Below are positions 50,925-59,718 of a stretch of DNA of 64,000 nt, piece after piece. The stretch's first letter is position 1. Every line of letters starts with the position of its first letter. Made by a program: the position numbers and the translations under genes. Location of the stretch: contig JADJTP010000003.1 of NCBI GenBank assembly GCA_016711095.1, positions 806,001-870,000 on the forward strand. The letters run 5' to 3'. Source of the DNA: Actinomycetales bacterium. GTDB lineage: Bacteria > Actinomycetota > Actinomycetes > Actinomycetales > Dermatophilaceae. The notes beneath the pieces are model-generated. The model was not told the origin of the DNA. It did not search any database and was given only the letters and a program-made list of their open reading frames with translations.

Positions 50925-51955
50925 CAGATCACCCGCCCGGTCCGCACGATTCCAGTGCCAGCCCCGGCCACCAGCAGCACCAAACCGAGGACGGCGACCA
51001 GCGCGGTCAACTCGGTGCGGGCCGGCTCTGCGGTCCACTGCAGGTCGATCCCGCCATAGACCGCCGCGAGCGCAGCCTCGTCGGGAGCGGCGAAGTAGCT
51101 GCCCCCGGTCGTCTCGGAGACATCACGCAACAACTGCTCATCCAGGCGGGTGGCGACCGTGAAGCCGTCCACCGTCACGGTCGTGCCCTGGGGGTCGCCT
51201 AGACCGACGGTGTGGATGCGCACCCCGGCGGTGCCGGCGAGCTCGGCCAGCCGCAGCGGGTCGAGCCGGGACGTGTCCTCGCCGTCGGTGAACATGACGA
51301 GGACTGACGAGCCGTAGTAGCCGATGTCGACCTCGTCCAGGTCGCCGCCGAGCTGCTCCTCGGTGAGCCGCAGGGTGCCGCCGGTGATCGATTGCAGGGC
51401 CGCGAAGATACCCTGCCCGATCGAGGTGCCGCCTTGTGGCACAAGGCGATCCACCGCTGCCACGACGTCTTCCCGCACGGTCGTCGGCGCCTGGAGCACG
51501 ACCGCACCGCCACCGAACGACACCACCCCGATCCGGATCGATCCAGGCGCCTGGGCTACGAAGGCCTTTGCCGCCGCGCGAGCCGCCTCGATGCGGGTCG
51601 GCGCGAGGTCGGCCGCAGTCATGCTCGTCGAGGTGTCGACCGCGAGCACGACGGTGCCTTCGCGCCGCAGCTCGGCCACCGTGGCATGCGGCCGGGCCGC
51701 GGCGAGGGTCAGCACGGCCAGCGCGGCGAGCAGCAGTGCGGGGCCGAGCCGCGGCAGGCCGCCGCCGGGGCGCGAGCGGCTGCGCCGAGGGCCCCCGCCG
51801 CTCGAGGCGGTCAGTGCGGTCGCGACGGGGAGAAAGCCGAGGGCGGCGAGCTCGGCCCGATGGCCCGCGCGCCTGCGGAGCATCCGCCGGTATGCCGCCG
51901 CGAGCGCCGGCAATGCGATCAACCCGAGCAGGGCCCACGGCCATCCGAGAGTCAT
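50924..51955 (-). CDS. vWA domain membrane protein (BatA/B-like), first copy
   Basis: A 343-residue protein with the same plan as the next gene: N-terminal helices (WALLGLIALPALAAAY; PALLLAALAVLTLAAARP), vWA domain with MIDAS DTSTSM (VVLAVDTSTSMTAAD), QGGTSIGQG and VMFTDGEDTSRLDP, and a C-terminal helix (LVAVLGLVLLVAGAGTG). The start ATG 51955 overlaps the DUF58 stop (ATGA); longer starts would read into DUF58. Residue order at the metal site is complete, so it should bind a divalent cation. The two vWA genes probably arose by duplication. Confidence 0.85.
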   Translation of the reverse strand: MTLGWPWALLGLIALPALAAAYRRMLRRRAGHRAELAALGFLPVATALTASSGGGPRRSRSRPGGGLPRLGPALLLAALAVLTLAAARPHATVAELRREGTVVLAVDTSTSMTAADLAPTRIEAARAAAKAFVAQAPGSIRIGVVSFGGGAVVLQAPTTVREDVVAAVDRLVPQGGTSIGQGIFAALQSITGGTLRLTEEQLGGDLDEVDIGYYGSSVLVMFTDGEDTSRLDPLRLAELAGTAGVRIHTVGLGDPQGTTVTVDGFTVATRLDEQLLRDVSETTGGSYFAAPDEAALAAVYGGIDLQWTAEPARTELTALVAVLGLVLLVAGAGTGIVRTGRVI

Positions 51956-52875
51956 CGCCGCCACCGGGCCCGCTGCTGAGCTATCTTCACGAGGGCGCTG
52001 ACCAGGTCGTCGTCGGTCCACACGGTGTGCAGCGGGATGCCTGCCTCGCCGACGCTGGCTCGCAGTCGAGCGTCGCGGTCTGCGGTCAACTCCCGGAGCC
52101 GGGCCCTGAAGGCCGGGTCGCCGGTGTCGACGAGCACGTGGTCGCCGGTCTCCGGGTCTTCGAGGGCGATGACCCCGGCATCGGGGATGTCATGTTCGCG
52201 TCGGTCGGCAAGGTGGATGGCGACGACGTCGTGGCGCCTGGCGAGCAACGCGAGCGGCCGTTCCCAGCCCGGTCGGCTGACGAAGTCGGAGATGACGACC
52301 ACGACCGAGCGCTGGACCGCCAGGCCGGCGGCGGGCCCGAGCAGTCTGGCGAGATCGGTCGGCTCGCGCGCCGCGACGCCCGCAGGTCCGAGGACCCCGA
52401 GCACCTCGCGAGCTATCCGCAGCACCTGAACTCGGCCCTGCCGCGGGGGGATGGTGCGCTCGACCCCTGCCGTCGACAGCACGGCGCCGACCCGGTTGCC
52501 GCCGCGGACGAGCACGTGCGCGAGCGTCGTCGCCAGCTCTGCGAGCACGTCGTGCTTGGTGCGTCCGCGCGGTCCGAAGCCCATCGACGCCGACCGGTCC
52601 AGCAGCAGCCAGGCGGTCACCTCACGGTCCTCGGCGAAGACCCGCACGAAGGGCACGTCGGTGCGCGCGGTGACGTTCCAGTCGATGTGCCGCGGGTCGT
52701 CGCCCGGCTCATATTCACGCAGGTCGTGCAGGTCCATGCCGACACCCCGGAAGAGCGTGCGGTAGTCCCCCTGCAGCCGGCCGTCGAGGGGTCGCACCAC
52801 GGTCCACTCCAGCCGGCGGAGCAGCCGTTCGGGAGTGTCGGGGATCGGCGGCGTCTCGAAGACGCTGGGGCTCAC
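51952..52875 (-). CDS. DUF58 domain protein
   Basis: A 307-residue protein. The DUF58 signature is present: FRGVGMDLHDLREYEPGDDPRHIDWNVTARTDVPFVRVFAEDRE, followed by a vWA-like part (LLLDRSASMGFG) and VVVISDFVSRPGW. It typically stands between MoxR and vWA genes, and is thought to work as a partner or adaptor in MoxR-dependent assembly. GTG 52875 gives a four-base GTGA overlap with the moxR stop, like other junctions in the operon; ATG 52893 (six residues longer) is the alternative. Confidence 0.88.
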   Translation of the reverse strand: MSPSVFETPPIPDTPERLLRRLEWTVVRPLDGRLQGDYRTLFRGVGMDLHDLREYEPGDDPRHIDWNVTARTDVPFVRVFAEDREVTAWLLLDRSASMGFGPRGRTKHDVLAELATTLAHVLVRGGNRVGAVLSTAGVERTIPPRQGRVQVLRIAREVLGVLGPAGVAAREPTDLARLLGPAAGLAVQRSVVVVISDFVSRPGWERPLALLARRHDVVAIHLADRREHDIPDAGVIALEDPETGDHVLVDTGDPAFRARLRELTADRDARLRASVGEAGIPLHTVWTDDDLVSALVKIAQQRARWRR

Positions 52876-53918
52876 TCCGGTCGCCGATACCATGCCGGAT
52901 CCGCATCGGGGGGGATAGCACTCTCGGTATGCCGCGCGCCGACGTGCGCTTCCGGCATGGGCACCGCCGCGACGATCGGACCGAGCAGGTCATCGGCACT
53001 GACGTCGTCGGCCATCGCTTCATAACCGAGGACCATCCGGTGGCGAAAGACGTCCGGGACGAGGTCTCGTGCATCCTGCGGCAGCACATAGTCACGGCCA
53101 CGGAGATACGCCAGGGCCCGTGCGGCGAGGACGAGATTGATCGACGCCCGCGGGCTCGCCCCGAACGACACATACCGCGCCAGCTCCGGCAGACCCACAT
53201 TGCCCGGCGCTCGGGTCGCGGTGGCGACGGACACGGCATACGAGATGACTCCGGGGTCGACGTAGACGGAGTCGACGGCGTGTTGGAGAGCCCGCAGTCC
53301 GGCGGCGTCCAGGACCGCGTTGGGCTGTTCCAGCGCGCCGATCATCCGCTCGACGACGACGAACTCCTCTGTCGGAGAGGGATATCCGACGAGCACCTTG
53401 AGCATGAACCGGTCGACCTGAGCCTCCGGGAGGGGATAGGTGCCTTCGGACTCGATCGGGTTCTGGGTCGCCATGACGAGGAACGGGTCGGGGGCCGTGA
53501 AGGTCTCGCGCCCGATGGTCACCTGGCGCTCCTGCATGACTTCGAGCAGGGCACTCTGGACCTTGGCCGGGGCGCGGTTGATCTCGTCGGCTAGGACGAG
53601 GTTGGCGAAGACCGGCCCCTGCCAGACCTGGAAGTCGCCGGTCTGCTGGTTGTAGACCCGGGTGCCGATGAGGTCGGCCGGCACGAGGTCAGGGGTGAAC
53701 TGGATGCGTTTGAAGTCCACGCCCAGCGCCTGAGCGAGGGTCTTGATCGCCATCGTCTTGGCCAACCCTGGCACACCCTCGACGAGCAGGTGGCCACGAG
53801 CGAGCAGGGCCACGAGCATCCGTTCCAGCAGGGCGTCTTGGCCGACGATCGTCTTCTTCACCTGATAGAGCAACTGCTCCAGGGGGTGGGCATCGGGTCG
53901 GATCGCGGCCTGGTCCAT
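52872..53918 (-). CDS. MoxR family AAA+ ATPase
   Basis: A 348-residue AAA+ ATPase: Walker A GVPGLAKT at 48-55, Walker B VLADEINRAPAKVQSALLEVMQE, sensor region LVMATQNPIESEGTYPLPEAQVDRFM, all diagnostic for MoxR. The Arg finger and C-terminal lid follow (SFGASPRASINLVLAARA, then VPDVFRHRMVLGYEA). ATG 53918 is supported by TAGGAGACCC. MoxR proteins act as chaperone-like remodellers with DUF58 and vWA partners, both of which are next in this operon. The upstream gene is a membrane trypsin-like protease. Confidence 0.93.
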   Translation of the reverse strand: MDQAAIRPDAHPLEQLLYQVKKTIVGQDALLERMLVALLARGHLLVEGVPGLAKTMAIKTLAQALGVDFKRIQFTPDLVPADLIGTRVYNQQTGDFQVWQGPVFANLVLADEINRAPAKVQSALLEVMQERQVTIGRETFTAPDPFLVMATQNPIESEGTYPLPEAQVDRFMLKVLVGYPSPTEEFVVVERMIGALEQPNAVLDAAGLRALQHAVDSVYVDPGVISYAVSVATATRAPGNVGLPELARYVSFGASPRASINLVLAARALAYLRGRDYVLPQDARDLVPDVFRHRMVLGYEAMADDVSADDLLGPIVAAVPMPEAHVGARHTESAIPPDADPAWYRRPE

Positions 53919-53925
53919 GGGTCTC

Positions 53926-54846
53926 CTAGACGGACGGTCCGCCGGCAGCGCCGCCGGCTGTAGCGATCGGCACGGCGAATCCGATGCCGACGAAGAAGGC
54001 TTGCTTCGAGGGGTTGGCCAGCGCGGTGACGACGCCGACCACCTGGCCGGCGGCGTTGAGCAGCGGCCCTCCGGAGTTGCCGGGGTTGACCGCGGCGTCG
54101 AACTGGATGAGGTCGGCGAGCTTCGTCCCCTCGGCCTCGATGGTGCGCCCGGTTGCGGACACCACACCCGAGGAAAGCGACGCGGTCAGACCGAGAGGGT
54201 GCCCGACGGCATACACGGGGTCACCGACGCGCACGCCGCCGCCCAGGATGGCCGGGACGAGCACCTCGGGGAGGGTTTCGGCCACGAGGACGGCGATGTC
54301 GTTCTCCGGCTGCGCGGTCTCGATCCGGGCGCGCGAGCGGGTGCCGTCGGCGAACACGACCTCGATCGCGCCCGCGCCCTTGACGACGTGGTGGGAGGTC
54401 AGGATGGCGCCCGCGTCGGAGACGATAACCCCGGTGCCTAGCCCGGTCTGCTCGGCCTGAGCCTCTCCCGGCCCCGACGTCGCCGCTGCGCCCGCCGCGG
54501 CGGACGTGGTGATGACCACGAGGCTCGGCACGATCGCTTGGTATGCCGCCGACGCGGCCGAAGGTGCCCGGGCGGCCTCCTCGACGGCCCGGCTAGCAAC
54601 CGCTGCCGCGGTCTTCTCCACCTGGGCGGCAGTCAGCGGCACCGGCGCGTTGCGGGCGGTGAGCAGCGCCGAACTCGCCAGGGCGAGGGCCGCGAGAACA
54701 GCGATAGAGACGACCCCCCATCGCTTCAGCCAGGCTCCGATCGACGACGGGCGCACGGCTTGTCGCCACCCGGACGGGGGCGTCGGTGCGCCGACCGACT
54801 CCGCAGCCGGAGTCGGCGCCGCTGAGCGAGGCGGCAAGGGTGCCAT
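53926..54846 (-). CDS. membrane-anchored trypsin-like serine protease (HtrA/S1C type)
   Basis: A 306-residue protein with a Pro-rich cytoplasmic N-terminus, one membrane helix (VVSIAVLAALALASSALL, about 45-62) and an extracytoplasmic chymotrypsin-fold protease. The catalytic triad is His153 (ILTSHHVV), Asp183 (ENDIAVLV) and Ser258 (NPGNSGGPLL). No PDZ domain follows. It is the first gene of an operon with MoxR, DUF58 and two vWA proteins; the stop is seven bases before the moxR start. A role in envelope protein quality control or in activating the vWA complex is inferred from context. Confidence 0.88.
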   Translation of the reverse strand: MAPLPPRSAAPTPAAESVGAPTPPSGWRQAVRPSSIGAWLKRWGVVSIAVLAALALASSALLTARNAPVPLTAAQVEKTAAAVASRAVEEAARAPSAASAAYQAIVPSLVVITTSAAAGAAATSGPGEAQAEQTGLGTGVIVSDAGAILTSHHVVKGAGAIEVVFADGTRSRARIETAQPENDIAVLVAETLPEVLVPAILGGGVRVGDPVYAVGHPLGLTASLSSGVVSATGRTIEAEGTKLADLIQFDAAVNPGNSGGPLLNAAGQVVGVVTALANPSKQAFFVGIGFAVPIATAGGAAGGPSV

Positions 54847-54973
54847 GCCTGAGCGTAAGCCGCCCGACGGCCGATGTCTGCGGACGGTTGCGGATTCATC
54901 GACTTTTCACAGCTTGGTCATCCGACCCGGCAGGCCAGCACCTCCCGTCGGCTCGCTCGGAGCGCCTCGCGCC

Positions 54974-55951
54974 TCACTCGTCCGCGTCGTCAGGCTCGGG
55001 CGGCGTCGCCGCGCCGTGGCGTTCGTCGCGGGCCGCCCACTCAAGCAATACATCCAGCCGGTATGCCGTGTCGTCGATCCCCGCGTGCAGGTCACCCAGG
55101 GCGGCATACCTGGCCGGGACCGTTGCGAGCGTGAAGGTTCGGGGATCGACGGACGCGACCTCGTCCCAGCGGATCGGCGTCGACACAGTGCCGTCGGGCA
55201 CCCCACGGACCGAATAGGCCGAGGCAATGGTGTGGTCGCGGGCGTTCTGGTTGTAGTCGACGAAGACAGCGTCGGTGGGACGATCACGCCGCCACCAGGT
55301 CGTGGTGACGTGCGAAGGCATCCGGCGCTCGACTTCGCGCGCGAACGCCAGGGCCGCGCGGCGGACGTCGCGGAACTCCCACTCGGGCACGATCCGGACA
55401 TAGACGTGCAGGCCGTTTCCACCGGAGGTCTTCGGGAAGCCGACCATGCCCAGCTCGGCAAGCACTTCGCGCGCAACCTCGGCCACCGCGCGCACCCGGG
55501 AGAAGTCGCAGTCGGGCATCGGATCGAGGTCGATGCGCCACTCATCAGGGCGATCGACGTCGGCGGCGCGGACATTCCACGGGTGGAACTCGACCGTCGA
55601 CATCTGGACCGCCCAGATAACCGACGCCAGCTCGGTGACGCGCAGTTCGTCGGCGGTGCGATTCCAGCGCGGGAAGTGCAGGCGAACCGTCTGCAGCCAG
55701 GGTGGCGCCCCGTAGGGCACTCGTTTCTGGTGGACCTTCTCGCCGGACAGGCCCTCGGGGAATCGGTGCATCATGCAGGGACGATCTCGAAGGGCCCTGA
55801 CGATCCCGTCGCCGACCGCCAGGTAGTAGGTCGCGAGGTCGAGCTTGGTCCAGCCGTGGGCGGGAAAGTACACCCGGTCGGGGTTGCTCAGCCGGACCGT
55901 GCGCCCACCGACGTCCAGCTCGATCGCAGGAGAGGTTGCCTTCGCGGCCAT
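54974..55951 (-). CDS. stand-alone LigD polymerase domain (PolDom)
   Basis: A 325-residue archaeo-eukaryotic primase-type polymerase. The catalytic DxD is Asp141-Leu-Asp143 (WRIDLDPMPD), the conserved SGGNGLH motif is at 176-182 (KTSGGNGLHVYV), and the third acidic residue is in VFVDYNQNARD. The N-terminal LSNPDRVYFP is typical of LigD-Pol proteins. In NHEJ, this activity fills and extends broken DNA ends with ribonucleotides. It is not fused to a ligase or nuclease and no ku gene is nearby, as is common for actinobacterial stand-alone copies. ATG 55951 (MAAKATSPAI) is preferred over 55984. Confidence 0.92.
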   Translation of the reverse strand: MAAKATSPAIELDVGGRTVRLSNPDRVYFPAHGWTKLDLATYYLAVGDGIVRALRDRPCMMHRFPEGLSGEKVHQKRVPYGAPPWLQTVRLHFPRWNRTADELRVTELASVIWAVQMSTVEFHPWNVRAADVDRPDEWRIDLDPMPDCDFSRVRAVAEVAREVLAELGMVGFPKTSGGNGLHVYVRIVPEWEFRDVRRAALAFAREVERRMPSHVTTTWWRRDRPTDAVFVDYNQNARDHTIASAYSVRGVPDGTVSTPIRWDEVASVDPRTFTLATVPARYAALGDLHAGIDDTAYRLDVLLEWAARDERHGAATPPEPDDADE

Positions 55952-56081
55952 GCCGCACGCTATCGGATGCCGCAGACTTCCCACAGATCAGAAGAACACA
56001 GCACGAGCGGCCGCCAGCAGGGGGTCAGGCAGCCGCTCGTGGGTCTATGGGTGGTTCTTTTCCCATGTTAACGCAACTCGC

Positions 56082-56300
56082 TCATTCAAGCGAGGCGACC
56101 GCGTCCACGATCGAGGTGGCGGCATCGCCACCGATCATCCCGCCGGCCATCGCGACCGCCTGGGCGGCCGGCATACCGCTCGCCATGCCAAGCATCGGGT
56201 TGCTCGTGATGCCGGGGGCGTGTTGCTCCATGATGGCGACGACCTCGGGGTCTTCCAAGAGGGTCGCGAGCGTCGTGGTCGTGAGGTCGTAGCGAGCCAT
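56082..56300 (-). CDS. small helical protein, DUF1858-like
   Basis: A 72-residue protein starting MARYDLTTTTLATLLEDPEVVAIMEQHAPGI, then NPMLGMASGMPAAQAVAMAGGMIGG. The pattern (short helix, hydrophobic repeat of L-x-x-L-L-x-D-P, then PGI) resembles small DUF1858-like domains and the tails of some glycosidases; I cannot assign a function. A good ribosome site GGAAGG lies eight bases before ATG 56300. A longer open frame upstream overlaps the next gene and is probably a shadow. Confidence 0.6.
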   Translation of the reverse strand: MARYDLTTTTLATLLEDPEVVAIMEQHAPGITSNPMLGMASGMPAAQAVAMAGGMIGGDAATSIVDAVASLE

Positions 56301-56386
56301 CGTCCAGCCTTCCGTCGGAGTATTCCGCGCGTGATCTTGCCCCACGAGAAGGGGTCGCGCAAACGTGGGGGTCGCGCAAACCGACC

Positions 56387-57199
56387 CTAGCTGAGACGGC
56401 GTCGCCGAACCGTCTCGGCCACTATGACAAGCGCCGCGAGGATCGCCGCGATACCGGTGACCGTCGAGTTCGGGGCATCCGTGAGGCGACCGATGGCGAT
56501 CCAGCCGAGCCCCCACACCATGGCCGCGGTGACGGCATATCGGGCTCCGAGCCGCCGGGCGAGGACGACTCCGATCGCAGCGGCCACGGCAAGGACCACC
56601 ACGGCCAGCGCCTGGGCGATCTCCGGCCCGGGCTGCACGCCGGAGTCGATGAGCGTGGCGGTGATGTTGGCGGCGGTCGCGACGGAGACCCAGCCGAGAT
56701 AGAGACCGAAGGTGCCATCGATGAGGACGGCCTCCACGCGGCTCGTCGTCGGCAGTGCGGTGAGCCGGCGAACGAGCACCCCCAATACGACGGCGAGAGC
56801 GACGATGACGCCCACGCTCGCCCAGAGCCAGCCAGCCTGGGTGACAAGCAGCCAGCCCGCGTTGAGAATCATCGAGGCTGCCGCGAGCCAGCCGGTGGCC
56901 CTGGCCCGCGGGTGCGCGGCGTTCCGGGGAAGGACGTGCCACAGCGTGTATGCCGCGAGCCCGAGGTAGATGACAGACCAGATGGAGAAGGCCGGACCTG
57001 CCGGGGCGATGAGGGTCGCGTCGGCGGCGAGACGGCCCCCGGATGCCTCCTCGACGCGAGTGCCCAGCACACCGACGCCGACGAGCGTGCCGAAGACGCA
57101 GGCGATCTCGGCGATGACCACGCCGACTTGCCGGATCCGGTCGGCTGACGTGGCGGCCGACGCTCGGGCTGGCTCGTTAACGGTCGTCGATGCAGTCAT
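56387..57199 (-). CDS. TspO/MBR-like tryptophan-rich membrane protein
   Basis: A 270-residue membrane protein with about seven hydrophobic helices, of which the central five follow the TspO/MBR layout: PAGPAFSIWSVIYLGLAAYTLWHVLP is the family's conserved loop and helix, followed by ILNAGWLLVTQAGWLWASVGVIVAL. TspO proteins bind tetrapyrroles or related hydrophobic ligands. The variant here is longer than classical TspO (about 160), as in actinobacterial homologues. ATG 57199 is chosen; an in-frame start 51 bases upstream would add a polar tail. It stands alone. Confidence 0.8.
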   Translation of the reverse strand: MTASTTVNEPARASAATSADRIRQVGVVIAEIACVFGTLVGVGVLGTRVEEASGGRLAADATLIAPAGPAFSIWSVIYLGLAAYTLWHVLPRNAAHPRARATGWLAAASMILNAGWLLVTQAGWLWASVGVIVALAVVLGVLVRRLTALPTTSRVEAVLIDGTFGLYLGWVSVATAANITATLIDSGVQPGPEIAQALAVVVLAVAAAIGVVLARRLGARYAVTAAMVWGLGWIAIGRLTDAPNSTVTGIAAILAALVIVAETVRRRRLS

Positions 57200-57309
57200 C
57201 GGGGCTCCCGGTTTGGCGAATCGGATCGAGTGCCGGTCGCTGTCCGGCAAGGCGACGATCCCACGCGCGCCAGGCTATGTCTAATGCTTGTCTAAGCTTC
57301 TGTTTGTGT

Positions 57310-59523
57310 TCAGGGCGCTAGGCGGACGAGCTGCCAGGCCGCCGGGCGGACCTGGTTGGCTGCGGTGCGCCCACGATTCGTCGAGTACATCGCGACGAAC
57401 TCCTTGCCGCTGGCGCCGGCGTCGCTGACATTGAGGTTGATCCCGAGGATCCGGTCGGCTCCCACCCCGGAAGCGGGGAGCCCCGTGATCGCCCACGGGA
57501 TACTCGCCTCGACCCGGTAACCGCCCGGGATGAGCGCGACGACGGCGTCACTGTCGGCGTGCCGAGCCCCGGAGAGGAAGGAGTTCCTCGGGACGTTCGC
57601 CCGATTGATGACAACCTTCGTCCGCGCCGGAGTGGTCGGCGTGAGGCCCACGATGTAGTGGCCGTCGCTGCCCCGCACCCCGGCGTCGGGCGCGAGCCCG
57701 CGCGGGTCGGCCCCCAACTCGAAGCTCACCGAATCACCGCGCCACTGCTGGTCGGGTGACGCCTGATCGGAGGGCATCAAGGCCGGGTCCGCCACGTCGG
57801 CAACGACGTAGAGCGCCCGGTCGTCCCACATAAGGCTCCAGGTCGCCTTGATCCTCGTCGCTCGTCCGGCGACGAGGACGTCGGAGATATAGGGGGCGGT
57901 CGCCGCCCATTCGTTGGCCTGCCCGTCGATCGTCGGCGTGCCGCGGGTGGCGACGAAACCGGCGAACTGCCGATCGATCGGGTCTTCCTCACCGCCGAAG
58001 AAGATCACGAGGCCGACAAAGAGCACTAGGCCGAGCGCGAGCACTCCTGCGGTGACCAACGCCGGCACGAACGCCGGATGTCTGGGGGTAGGGGTCGGCT
58101 GGGGCGCTGGAGTCGGCCGGGGCGCCCAGGGCGCCGGAGTCGGCTGGGGCGCCGGGGTCGGCCGGGGCGCCCAGGGCGCCGGGGTCGGCTGGGGCAGCGG
58201 CGGCGGTGTCGGCATCGGCTGCGGGTCAGGCTGTGGAGCTGGGGTAGGCGGCGGTTCGGGCAACGGTTTGGGCAGCGGTTCGGGCTGTGGGGCAGCCTGC
58301 GGCGGGGTCGGTGCGGGAACCGGATCCGCCCGGATGACGGCCGGCTCGAGATCACCCACGACCACGGCCGGTATGCCGTCCGGCTCGGTCGGTGGTCCCA
58401 CTGCCACCGGCGATCCGGCGACGTCGAAGATCCGCCCGTCCCGGGCCCGCAGATAGAGCACCGGCGTGCCCCATTCGACGTCATTGTCTGTGGCGAAGAC
58501 CGCCAGCCGAGCCTGGCCGAGGGCGGCGTCGATCGGATAGCCGTCGGCGAGCGCCGCGTAGAACTCGCTGGAGAAGGACGTCGCGGCCTCGTCGGTGATC
58601 TCGAACTGCATCGCGACGACGGCCGGCAGACCCTGACGCATCAGGCTCTGCGCGACGCCCGAGAAGGGGTCCGTCGAGGACTGCCGGGCGCCCTCGCAGG
58701 CATTGAGGACGGCCAACCGAAGCGTTCGGAAGTCGTGCAGCAGTGTCCCGAGATCCTCTCCTGAGACAAGGTGTCCGAGGTGCGCGTCATCCTCGAAGGC
58801 CAGCACGCCCGCCCCGGCGGCGGTGTCGTATCCCCCATGGCCGATGAAGTGCAGCACGTGATAGTCGTTCTTGCGCAAGGCTTTACGCAGCGCCGCCAAC
58901 GTCGCCCCGGGCAGCGGATCGACGACCACCAGTCCGCGGGCGATCAGGTCCTCCAGCGCCGCAGTCACCTTGGCGACCTCGGCGTCGGCATCGAGGGTCG
59001 CCAAGTTGGTCGGGCTGCACACCGCCAACAGGATGCGCAACGGTGGCGCAACCGTCAGCGGCGGCACCTCCCGTGGCAGGTCGAGGTAGCGCACGAGCGG
59101 GGTGTTCCCCGAGAGCACGAGGAAGCGGCCGAGCCCGGCGGCATACAGGAACTCCCACGGCATGTCGGCGAGCGCGGGGACGTTGGTGAGCCGCAGCCTG
59201 AGGCGAAGGCCTTTGCCCTGTTCTTCGGCCTCGTCGAGCGAGCGGCGGAAGCAGGTGCCGACTTCTCCGGCGAACACCGCGTCGTAGAGCTGCCCACCGA
59301 AGGTCCGAGCCAGCTCTTGTTGGGGCGAGCCGAGCGCGCGAACCCCCGATCGGGTGCGGCCGAGTTTGAGGATGACGTTCTCCAGGTCCGCGCCGCTGAC
59401 CGGGATGCGGACGGTTGCGCTGGCCTCCCCGCGCGGCGAGGACAACACCCGCGCGGTGTATGTCCCCTCACTGGCATTGCCGAGCTCGAGGTCGAAATCG
59501 AGGTACTCCGGGGTGGTCGCCAT
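57310..59523 (-). CDS. membrane-spanning CHAT protease with outside CBM9-like domain
   Basis: A 737-residue protein with four parts. Residues 1-155 are a beta/alpha N-terminal region ending MPWEFLYAAGLGRFLVLSGN. Residues 160-370 are a CHAT protease: His229 in YHVLHFIGHGGYD, Cys276 in AVLNACEGAR. Residues 400-482 are a Pro-rich linker (PTPAPWAPRPTPAPQ repeated). One membrane helix (about 484-509) follows, then an extracytoplasmic beta-sandwich, TPTIDGQANEWAATAPYISD to the end, resembling CBM9/DOMON-like carbohydrate-binding domains. The layout is that of a receptor: outside sensor, inside cysteine protease. No substrate or partner is adjacent. Confidence 0.85.
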   Translation of the reverse strand: MATTPEYLDFDLELGNASEGTYTARVLSSPRGEASATVRIPVSGADLENVILKLGRTRSGVRALGSPQQELARTFGGQLYDAVFAGEVGTCFRRSLDEAEEQGKGLRLRLRLTNVPALADMPWEFLYAAGLGRFLVLSGNTPLVRYLDLPREVPPLTVAPPLRILLAVCSPTNLATLDADAEVAKVTAALEDLIARGLVVVDPLPGATLAALRKALRKNDYHVLHFIGHGGYDTAAGAGVLAFEDDAHLGHLVSGEDLGTLLHDFRTLRLAVLNACEGARQSSTDPFSGVAQSLMRQGLPAVVAMQFEITDEAATSFSSEFYAALADGYPIDAALGQARLAVFATDNDVEWGTPVLYLRARDGRIFDVAGSPVAVGPPTEPDGIPAVVVGDLEPAVIRADPVPAPTPPQAAPQPEPLPKPLPEPPPTPAPQPDPQPMPTPPPLPQPTPAPWAPRPTPAPQPTPAPWAPRPTPAPQPTPTPRHPAFVPALVTAGVLALGLVLFVGLVIFFGGEEDPIDRQFAGFVATRGTPTIDGQANEWAATAPYISDVLVAGRATRIKATWSLMWDDRALYVVADVADPALMPSDQASPDQQWRGDSVSFELGADPRGLAPDAGVRGSDGHYIVGLTPTTPARTKVVINRANVPRNSFLSGARHADSDAVVALIPGGYRVEASIPWAITGLPASGVGADRILGINLNVSDAGASGKEFVAMYSTNRGRTAANQVRPAAWQLVRLAP
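58096..58185. repeat. two 45-bp tandem repeats in the CHAT linker
   Basis: Copies at 58096-58140 and 58141-58185, about 42 of 45 bases identical, encoding the repeated PAPWAPRPTPAPQPT segment of the Pro-rich linker on the minus strand. Whole-unit gain or loss keeps the frame. Confidence 0.85.
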
Positions 59524-59621
59524 CAGGTCACCGCGCCGTTGCGGCGAACTGGCGGACCAACAATGTGACCGGTGCGAGCATGGGAGGGCGCTCCTGACGG
59601 GTGAATTACCTCAAGGAGGCA

Positions 59622-59655
59622 GGCGGCATACCGCCTGATACGCAAGTATGCCGCC
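59622..59655. repeat. hairpin made of two opposed GTATGCCG motifs
   Basis: Perfect 10-bp arms GGCGGCATAC (59622-59631) and GTATGCCGCC (59646-59655) with a 14-base loop, in the gap between the CHAT gene start (59523) and the desaturase end (59716), both on the minus strand. It could serve as the desaturase terminator or as a doubled copy of the window-wide octamer. Confidence 0.7.
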
Positions 59656-59718
59656 CGCGCCCCTTAGCGCGACGGTTTCCGGTCACCCGCGCCCCTTAGC
59701 GCGGCGCGTTTCCGGTCA
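59654..59718. repeat. 32/33-bp tandem direct repeat at the desaturase stop
   Basis: Copies at 59654-59685 and 59686-59718, nearly identical (CCCGCGCCCCTTAGCGCG then GTTTCCGGTCA). The second copy ends exactly on the TGA of the desaturase gene. Each unit contains GCGC-CCCTTA-GCGC, a small hairpin. Confidence 0.8.
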
